Of a DNA stretch of 64,000 nt, positions 58,351-64,000 are shown one piece after another. Each line of letters begins with the position of its first letter. The stretch's first letter is position 1. Origin of the DNA: Ruminococcus albus AD2013. GTDB taxonomy: Bacteria; Bacillota; Clostridia; Oscillospirales; Ruminococcaceae. Under the pieces are notes generated by a model. It was not told where the DNA came from. It worked only from the letters and a program-made list of their open reading frames with translations, and did no database searches. The position numbers and the translations under genes are program-made. The stretch covers positions 806,001 through 870,000 of the forward strand of contig NZ_JAGS01000001.1 of the NCBI RefSeq assembly GCF_000526775.1, in the 5' to 3' direction.

Positions 58351-60126
58351 ATGATCATCAATGATTTTTTAGAAGGTCATAGCCTTACAGCTTATGAATA
58401 TTTTGGTGCGCATTTTGTCGATAGGGGAGTGCGTTTTGCGACATATGCCCCTAATGCGCGGAATGTCACACTGATGCTCAACGGCGGTGAATACGAAATG
58501 AACCGTCTTGACAGTGGTGTGTGGGAAACTGTCCGCCCTGCTGAAAATGGAGATATCTATCAGTTCATAATAACCACCCAGGCACTTCAGAAGCATTACC
58601 GTTCTGACCCCTTTGCTTTTTACAGCGAAGTCAGACCGAAGAACGCTTCTATCATATATGATTTGAACTGCCATGACTGGCATGACAGCGAATGGATGAC
58701 AAAGCGTGATAAATGCTATGATAAGCCTATGAATATCTACGAGATACATTTCGGCTCATGGCGCACAAAATTCGACAGCGAGAACGATGACCGTTTTTAT
58801 ACCTATGATGAAATGGCTGATATCCTTATACCATATGTAAAGGATATGGGCTATACACACATCGAGATAATGCCCCTTACTGAGCACCCCTATGACGGTT
58901 CATGGGGCTATCAGGTCACAGGTTATTATTCTGCCACTTCGCGATACGGTGACCCTGCGGGACTAATGCGCTTTATTGATGCCTGCCATCAGGCGGATAT
59001 CGGCGTTATACTTGATTTTGTACCAGTGCATTTTGTAACGGATTTTTTTGCACTTCATATTTATGACGGCGGATTTCTTTTTGAGTCCGACAGGGAAGAG
59101 GAAAGGTTCTCCGAATGGGGAACAGCACTTTTTGATTACAGCAAACCTCATGTCCTCAGTTTTGTAAAGTCGTCCATCAATTTCTGGATAGAAAAATACC
59201 ATGTTGACGGTCTGCGGTATGATGCGGTGGCAAATCTTATTTTCAAGCACGGCAGGCGCGATGAACCTCTCAACGATACAGGCATATGGTTCCTTAAAAA
59301 TACCAACTATGCTATACAGAAACGTCACCCCGATGTGATGCTTTTTGCCGAGGATTCTACAGATCAGACTAAAGTTACTGCTCCCGTTGAATTCGGGGGA
59401 CTTGGTTTTGATTATAAATGGGATCTCGGATTCATGCACGATACCATTAACTACATCAAAACTCCGCCTTATGAGCGCCGTGCTCATCACTCAAAAATGA
59501 CATTCTCCATGAGCTATTTCTATAACGATCTTTTTATTCTTCCTTATTCTCACGATGAAGTTGTTCACGGCAAGAAAACTATGCTGGACAAATGTTTCGG
59601 AAGTCATGAAGAAAAGATAGCCACGATAAAGTGTTTGTATACTTTTCAATTCGGGCACCCCGGAAAAAAATTGAATTTCATGGGCAACGAGATTGCTGAG
59701 TATATGGAATGGCGTCCCGAGAAAGAACTTGGCTGGAATCTGCTGACTTATCCTGCACATGATTCAGTTCACCACTACATAAAAGAACTACACCATATTT
59801 ATCTCAACGAACAAGCACTCTATGAGAATGACTACAATGCGGGTCATTTCCGCTGGTGCGATGCCAATAACAGCAATCAGTCAATCTACGCTTTTATCAG
59901 GCGCGATAATTACGGAAAGGGTATATACTTCGTGTTCAATTTTTCAGGACTTATGCAGAATTACATCCTGAGAGTTGAGCAAAATGGCGACTATGCCGAG
60001 ATACTCAATTCCGATAAAGACATATATGCAGGTACAAACTGTCTCAATGGCGATATGAGAGCCAGTAACTATTCGCTGAATCTTCGTCTGGCACCACTCA
60101 GCTGTGCTATAATTAAACAAAAGTAA
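58351..60126 (+). CDS. glgB: 1,4-alpha-glucan branching enzyme
   Basis: 591 residues, at the short end for GlgB. CBM48 domain (about 15-110), then a GH13 barrel with EIMPLTEHPYDGSWGYQ, the nucleophile Asp in GLRYDAV (D291), acid/base Glu in LFAEDST (E334) and the third Asp in SHDEVVHG (D402). Introduces alpha-1,6 branches in glycogen. SD AAGGA is 12 nt ahead, a loose spacing. No other glg gene nearby. Confidence 0.94.
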   Translation: MIINDFLEGHSLTAYEYFGAHFVDRGVRFATYAPNARNVTLMLNGGEYEMNRLDSGVWETVRPAENGDIYQFIITTQALQKHYRSDPFAFYSEVRPKNASIIYDLNCHDWHDSEWMTKRDKCYDKPMNIYEIHFGSWRTKFDSENDDRFYTYDEMADILIPYVKDMGYTHIEIMPLTEHPYDGSWGYQVTGYYSATSRYGDPAGLMRFIDACHQADIGVILDFVPVHFVTDFFALHIYDGGFLFESDREEERFSEWGTALFDYSKPHVLSFVKSSINFWIEKYHVDGLRYDAVANLIFKHGRRDEPLNDTGIWFLKNTNYAIQKRHPDVMLFAEDSTDQTKVTAPVEFGGLGFDYKWDLGFMHDTINYIKTPPYERRAHHSKMTFSMSYFYNDLFILPYSHDEVVHGKKTMLDKCFGSHEEKIATIKCLYTFQFGHPGKKLNFMGNEIAEYMEWRPEKELGWNLLTYPAHDSVHHYIKELHHIYLNEQALYENDYNAGHFRWCDANNSNQSIYAFIRRDNYGKGIYFVFNFSGLMQNYILRVEQNGDYAEILNSDKDIYAGTNCLNGDMRASNYSLNLRLAPLSCAIIKQK

Positions 60127-60130
60127 CAAA

Positions 60131-60167
60131 AAAACTCGGTACAAACCAGCTGTACCGAGTTTTTATC
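60131..60167. terminator. Bidirectional terminator between glgB and the small membrane protein gene
   Basis: 13-bp stem AAAACTCGGTACA (60131-60143) with TGTACCGAGTTTT (60151-60163), 7-nt loop, A/T runs on both sides. Confidence 0.9.
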
Positions 60168-60393
60168 ATTTGTCTTCCTTGTTTTTAAGGGCATCGTATT
60201 TCCGCTCAAAGTAGATATTCATAATCGCCGTGATAAGCGACAGCACAAGCATTATTATCATCAGCTTGTTTGAAGCCTTGCGGTTGATGAGATTCATTGT
60301 CGGGTTCATTATATCCAGCACCCAGAAAAACATAAACATTCCCACCATGACGATAGTTGCGTGGGGGAGTATCCTGACTAAACGTTTTTTCAT
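60166..60393 (-). CDS. Small two-helix membrane protein, 75 residues
   Basis: Two hydrophobic segments (about 10-30 and 42-62) with a positively charged N-terminus (MKKRLVRILPH) and charged tail (YFERKYDALKNKEDK). Not recognised. It lies 25 bp after the GIY-YIG gene on the same strand. Confidence 0.65.
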   Translation of the reverse strand: MKKRLVRILPHATIVMVGMFMFFWVLDIMNPTMNLINRKASNKLMIIMLVLSLITAIMNIYFERKYDALKNKEDK

Positions 60394-60418
60394 TTTAAAT
60401 CACCAAATTACATTGTAT

Positions 60419-61627
60419 TTAGTTATCATTTAAACCATGTTCTATAGTTCCGAGTTTTTGTTTGTACAACTTTTCAGAATCAATGACTTCTATATCTTTA
60501 GCTCCGTCTGAGAAAATCTTTAAAATCGTAAATCTGAAGCTCTTGTATCTTTCGGGATGCTTTTTTAGTAGCTCAATCATTTTTTTATTTCCGCCATGAT
60601 GTGAGTTAGCATATATTGCCCAGCGCCCTAAAATTCCATTATCGCCATAAGCAGAACCAACATATTGTTTGCCGTCTGTTGTATCGACTATTAGATATAC
60701 ACCTTTAACCTTTGATAGCGCATTGTAATGCTCCTCATAAGCGCCCATTCCCATATCATTTACGATTTCTTGCAATTCATCAAACGAATAAATAGCGTTT
60801 TCATATCCCTTAAACGGAATCTTATTGTTGTTATGGATTGAGACTATAGGTTTATTTTTTGTTGCTGATTGATACCATGATTGAGTTGATGTTCCCCAAT
60901 CAATAATAAGTCCATCTTTTAAATCGGAAAAAAGATCTGTTTCTTCGAGTTCATACAAATTAGCGTCCTCAGAATACATTTCAGGACAAGGAAAACCGGT
61001 TGGCATTTTATGTTCAGAAACTGGTGAAAATCCCTTAAATTTATACACGCAATATAGTTTTGCATTCGTTCCTGTTGTACCAATGAACACCATCCAATAT
61101 TTGGAGTTTTTTAGCATTGTTTTGTTTTTGCCCTGAATCTGAGTGTATTCTTTTATGAAGCCATTTTGATAGCACTGTTTGCAGTGCTCGCGGCTCAATA
61201 CATGACGTATCATTACAACATCTTCGGGTTTTATACCGTTATTCTTCAGTAGATCGGAAAGCAGAATTCTCGTTTTGAATGGCTCGGCGCTTGTTATTTT
61301 GTGAAGATGCACACATAGTTCTTCGAGTTTACCGCTTTCGATTGCTTTAGCAAGTATTCCTTCACAGAAACGTTCACCCCTGATGATAGCAGTCAATCGT
61401 GTCAGCGTTTCATCTCTAGTTAGTTCTGATACGTTTTTCTGTTTTATCTGCTCGATATTATCAATATAGTCTTTATCTGCTATATTTAATGTACCGAATT
61501 GATTTATCCAATTCAAAACTTCATCGCTGTATTTAGGATGAGATAAGTTACCGTTTCTATTGTCAGACCACTCGACTTTTTGAGTTTTGATTATAGGTAA
61601 TGCTTGACATATTTCATTGATCTCCAT
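60419..61627 (-). CDS. DUF6508-like / GIY-YIG nuclease-domain protein
   Basis: 402 residues. The N-terminal part (about 1-120, with LSHPKYSDEVLNWINQFG and LTAIIRGERFCEGILAKAIE) looks like DUF6508. A middle region follows with IRHVLSREHCKQCYQNGFI and LIIDWGTSTQSWYQ. The C-terminal domain (about 300-395) carries GVYLIVDTTDGKQYVGSAYG and GRWAIYANSHHGGNKKM, a GIY-YIG nuclease core. Such proteins are often in defence or restriction-related contexts. Base use is more AT-rich than flanking genes, suggesting transfer. It starts 15 bp after the glycosidase gene on the same strand. Activity and target unknown. Confidence 0.75.
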   Translation of the reverse strand: MEINEICQALPIIKTQKVEWSDNRNGNLSHPKYSDEVLNWINQFGTLNIADKDYIDNIEQIKQKNVSELTRDETLTRLTAIIRGERFCEGILAKAIESGKLEELCVHLHKITSAEPFKTRILLSDLLKNNGIKPEDVVMIRHVLSREHCKQCYQNGFIKEYTQIQGKNKTMLKNSKYWMVFIGTTGTNAKLYCVYKFKGFSPVSEHKMPTGFPCPEMYSEDANLYELEETDLFSDLKDGLIIDWGTSTQSWYQSATKNKPIVSIHNNNKIPFKGYENAIYSFDELQEIVNDMGMGAYEEHYNALSKVKGVYLIVDTTDGKQYVGSAYGDNGILGRWAIYANSHHGGNKKMIELLKKHPERYKSFRFTILKIFSDGAKDIEVIDSEKLYKQKLGTIEHGLNDN

Positions 61628-61641
61628 TGCCGTGAACTCCT

Positions 61642-62793
61642 TTATTTTCCGATATAGATTATATCGCTTATCTCGCGTCCTCTGTCGGGAATATTCACAA
61701 GTTCGCCCTCATATACCATCATAGCCGAACAGCCACCATCAAGATTATATGCGGTGGTACAGCCCTCGTCAGACATTATAGCCGCAAGTTCGCTGAGGGT
61801 AACGCCCTTGGAATATCCGGGGTCTCTTCCGTCAACTGTGACTATCTTGTAGTGTCCCGGCTCGATATAGCCTATGGCTGAACGTGGATTTGCACTATTG
61901 AGATAGGTGGTGGTGTTGAAGCTTTCAAGCACACCGTCCTTGCCGTCAAGAAGCATTGGTCCGAAGCACCACGCCTGCCATACGCCTTGTGCCAGTACAG
62001 CCTCGGTATCGAATTCTTCATAGGTGTAAGTCTTCATCTCGCCGTTTGTGAACAGAACACAGATGTCAACATCGTTAAGGTTGTCACGGTATTTTATTCC
62101 GTTGCGGACAACGATACCTTCCTCAGAGTTGCCGTAGAAATCGCCGTTAACTGCGAACACCGCATTGTTCTCAGATGCCATATTGAAAATGCTGTCCTTG
62201 ATATTCTTACCGTATGTGTCCTTTGCAAGACCTGTTTTCAGTACGTCAACGCTGGTTACATATATATCAGCCGAATAATAAGTTATCTTATCATCGCCGT
62301 CGCCGAACCACTTTTTGTCGATATAGATTACTGCGTCATCGCCCTCATAGGTCACAACTCTTTCCGCTTGCACATCAGCATTAAGAACGGATTCTATCAG
62401 ATTATTGTCGGCGGTATATTCATCGGTATCGGTGTTATCGTACCAGTTTTCCTTTGTATGTTCATGATGTTCCTTTTTCTTTTTTTCGGGACTGCTGCTT
62501 TCTTCGGAAACACTTTCGGTATTGGAACTGTTATCCTGTGAAAGATCATTGTTATCATCTTTGCTATCGCCATCGACAGTGTGTTCTTCCTGTTCGTCAC
62601 TATTTTTGCCTGATTTTGGCAGTGCAAAGCTTGTCTTGTTGGCGCTGTCAACTTCAGCAACTACTGTGCCTTTGGTGTTTGCACTGTGGGGCATAACATA
62701 ATCAAAAAGCATGAAAGTTCCCACAGCCGCGCAAACAAGCAGCGTATCTGTCAGTATCATTCCCCAGACAGGCATTCTTTTATTTTTGCTCAT
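61642..62793 (-). CDS. Phosphodiester glycosidase (NAGPA-domain) membrane-anchored protein
   Basis: 383 residues. One membrane anchor (about 8-28), a low-complexity Asp/Ser/Glu then Lys/His linker (about 50-120), and a NAGPA domain (about 140-383) with NGDFYG, NPRSAIGYIE, TVDGRDPGYSKG and NLDGGCSAMM. The family removes GlcNAc from phosphodiester-linked glycans or matures exopolysaccharide. It overlaps the glycosyltransferase gene by 14 bp, suggesting they act on the same extracellular glycan. Confidence 0.88.
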   Translation of the reverse strand: MSKNKRMPVWGMILTDTLLVCAAVGTFMLFDYVMPHSANTKGTVVAEVDSANKTSFALPKSGKNSDEQEEHTVDGDSKDDNNDLSQDNSSNTESVSEESSSPEKKKKEHHEHTKENWYDNTDTDEYTADNNLIESVLNADVQAERVVTYEGDDAVIYIDKKWFGDGDDKITYYSADIYVTSVDVLKTGLAKDTYGKNIKDSIFNMASENNAVFAVNGDFYGNSEEGIVVRNGIKYRDNLNDVDICVLFTNGEMKTYTYEEFDTEAVLAQGVWQAWCFGPMLLDGKDGVLESFNTTTYLNSANPRSAIGYIEPGHYKIVTVDGRDPGYSKGVTLSELAAIMSDEGCTTAYNLDGGCSAMMVYEGELVNIPDRGREISDIIYIGK

Positions 62794-63832
62794 CAGTAGT
62801 CAGACCTTTCTTTTTAAATACAAAACTGCGCTGTGCTGTCCAGCTGAATAAGAACAGCAGAACTTCAACTATTATTTTTGCAATGTATTCGTTTTTGATA
62901 ACGTACTTTACGATAAGATCCAGAAGGAAAGTGTTAACAGCAAGTATCACAGCTGCAAGTGCAAAATATTTCAGCGCCGTTTTATAGATCTTTTCCTTGT
63001 TTTTGAAAACCACCTTTTTGTTCAGCAGAAAATTGAATATCGAGCTGAACACTCTTGCAATCACGTTTGAAAGCTTTATGCTCCCGCTTAATGCGAATAT
63101 CACCGAATATAGAACATAATCAACGCAGAAACTAAGCAGGGAAGAGCATGAGAATTTGAGAATATCTTTATAAATTCTGAATGAATCTTTTATCGGATTG
63201 AAATGTGAGCTCTTGTTTTCATCAAGGTAGACAGTCTCTATGGGGACTTCATAAAAGCCGATACCGTCCCTTGCAGCTTCAAGAAGCATATTCATTTCAT
63301 ACTCGTATCTGTCACCCGAAAGTCCAAGCATAAAATCTGTCAGCCTGTCTGAAAATCCACGCAGACCTGTCTGAGTATCACTGACACCTACACCTGCGGC
63401 GAATTTGAATACGGCTTTTGTCATATTATTTCCGAAACGGCTTCGCAGAGGGATATCACCCTTGAAACGTCTGCATCCCATCACAAGTTTATCGGGATGT
63501 TCTTTCAGTGCATCTGCTATTCTCATGATATCCGCAGGCTTGTGCTGACCGTCAGCATCGGCGGTTATGACAGAGTAATTACCTTCGCAGGTGTTTTTGA
63601 TATAAGTGAAAGCTGTTCTCAGCGCAGCACCTTTTCCGCGATTAACTTCATGTGTCAGGAGGCAAGCTTTATCTTTTATATTGTCAAATATATCCTTTTT
63701 ATCGGAGCTGCTGCCGTCGTCGACAACTATCAGCTTATATGTGTTTTTTGATGATAGTTCATCAATAAGCGCTATCAGCTTTTCATCGGGTTCATAGGCA
63801 GGTATCACGATATATATGCTGTCAATATCCAT
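62780..63832 (-). CDS. Family 2 glycosyltransferase fused to a GtrA-like membrane domain
   Basis: 350 residues. GT-A domain (about 1-225): YIVIPAYEPDEKLIALIDEL, VVDDGSSSDKK, NRGKGAALRTAF, ITADADGQHKPAD. Then four membrane helices of the GtrA type (about 228-340), ending QRSFVFKKKG. Typical of a polyprenyl-phosphate sugar transferase plus GtrA flippase-like unit that loads sugar for surface decoration. AAGGAC precedes the ATG. The next gene pair member is the phosphodiester glycosidase. Confidence 0.92.
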   Translation of the reverse strand: MDIDSIYIVIPAYEPDEKLIALIDELSSKNTYKLIVVDDGSSSDKKDIFDNIKDKACLLTHEVNRGKGAALRTAFTYIKNTCEGNYSVITADADGQHKPADIMRIADALKEHPDKLVMGCRRFKGDIPLRSRFGNNMTKAVFKFAAGVGVSDTQTGLRGFSDRLTDFMLGLSGDRYEYEMNMLLEAARDGIGFYEVPIETVYLDENKSSHFNPIKDSFRIYKDILKFSCSSLLSFCVDYVLYSVIFALSGSIKLSNVIARVFSSIFNFLLNKKVVFKNKEKIYKTALKYFALAAVILAVNTFLLDLIVKYVIKNEYIAKIIVEVLLFLFSWTAQRSFVFKKKGLTTDEQK

Positions 63833-63904
63833 TCTTATCAGTCCTTATTATTTTATATCTATGATCATAGTGTACTATACTGAACTAAAATATACTTAAA
63901 ATTC

Positions 63905-64000
63905 TCAATTGATAAGGCCCGCGATCCCGTCTTCCTTGAATCGCTTTTTATAGTAAGTAAGTTCTTCTGAAATGAGATCATCTATGACCTGCATACCCAG
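63905..64000 (-). CDS. C-terminal end of an unidentified protein (cut by window edge)
   Basis: The minus-strand frame is open from the window edge to a TGA at 63905: 31 residues beginning LGMQVIDDLISEELTYYKKR. It lies upstream of, and in line with, the glycosyltransferase gene. Too short to identify. Confidence 0.5.
   Translation of the reverse strand: MGMQVIDDLISEELTYYKKRFKEDGIAGLIN

Noticed and set aside
1..64000. tRNA, rRNA, CRISPR array, transposase or prophage genes
   Set aside because: No spaced direct repeats, no tRNA-like GGTTCGANTCC arms and no integrase or transposase motifs were seen while reading both strands.

Overview
The window reads as chromosomal DNA of a Gram-positive, low-to-moderate GC anaerobe of the class Clostridia, most likely a Ruminococcus-type member of the Oscillospiraceae. 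Three things point there. The housekeeping run yicC-remA-gmk-rpoZ-priA-def-fmt-rsmB-rlmN-PP2C-PASTA kinase-rsgA-thiN-spoVM follows Bacillota order. IspH is fused to ribosomal protein S1, as is usual in Clostridia. Cytoplasmic-looking GH5 and GH3 glycosidases sit beside PEP carboxykinase, GalT and GlgB, as expected of a plant-polysaccharide or cellodextrin user. The genus is inferred from gene content, not from a search. No rRNA, tRNA, CRISPR array, integrase or insertion sequence was seen.

Layout. 1-7.4 kb (+): the 3' end of an FtsK/SpoIIIE translocase, a ComEC-like MBL protein with a DUF3006 partner, an RpiR regulator, a BaiN-type flavoprotein, a Cmk-PlsC fusion and the IspH-S1 fusion. 7.5-12.8 kb (+): a class A penicillin-binding protein, a THUMP RNA methyltransferase, a HAD hydrolase and an AIM24 protein. 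12.8-15.9 kb (-): IspD, a DUF3267 metalloprotease, a broken GNAT gene and PRPP synthetase. 16.2-19.9 kb (+): ThrH, a CapD/FlaA1-type dehydratase and an M15 peptidase. 19.9-25.1 kb (-): an ArsC/Spx-like protein, a decayed Imm7-type immunity gene, PEP carboxykinase, an RNase Z-like protein and a GH5 glycosidase. 25.4-31.3 kb (+): a flavoredoxin-like protein, class III fructose-1,6-bisphosphatase, RarA and an M50-like protease. 31.3-38.4 kb: an S1-repeat protein (-), a secreted Fn3/hydrolase protein (+) with a long structured leader, and a tight (-) operon of HD phosphohydrolase, YaiI, a possible Imm42-like protein, GH3 and a ComEA-like protein. 38.5-52.2 kb (+): a HAD phosphatase, then the conserved cluster ending in a 28-codon spoVM. 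52.4-64 kb: two unrecognised proteins, LeuA behind a T-box leader, GalT, a TetR regulator, GlgB, a DUF6508/GIY-YIG protein, a phosphodiester glycosidase and a GT2-GtrA protein.

How it fits together. Central carbon (Fbp, PckA, GalT, GlgB, GH3, GH5), cell envelope (PBP1, CapD, M15, Fn3-hydrolase, PASTA kinase/phosphatase, PlsC) and translation (S1, Gmk, RpoZ, Def, Fmt, RsmB, RlmN, RsgA) dominate. Most transcription units start from readable sigma-A promoters (TTGACA-like, 16-18 bp spacer, TATAAT, often with an extended -10) and end in intrinsic hairpins. I did not find a convincing wholly new multi-gene system. The points most worth a second look are the A10 tract at the Cmk-PlsC junction, the internal ribosome-binding site for S1 inside ispH-rpsA, the spoVM gene, the DUF6508/GIY-YIG protein, the leader at 32458-32669, and two degraded genes (GNAT and Imm7).
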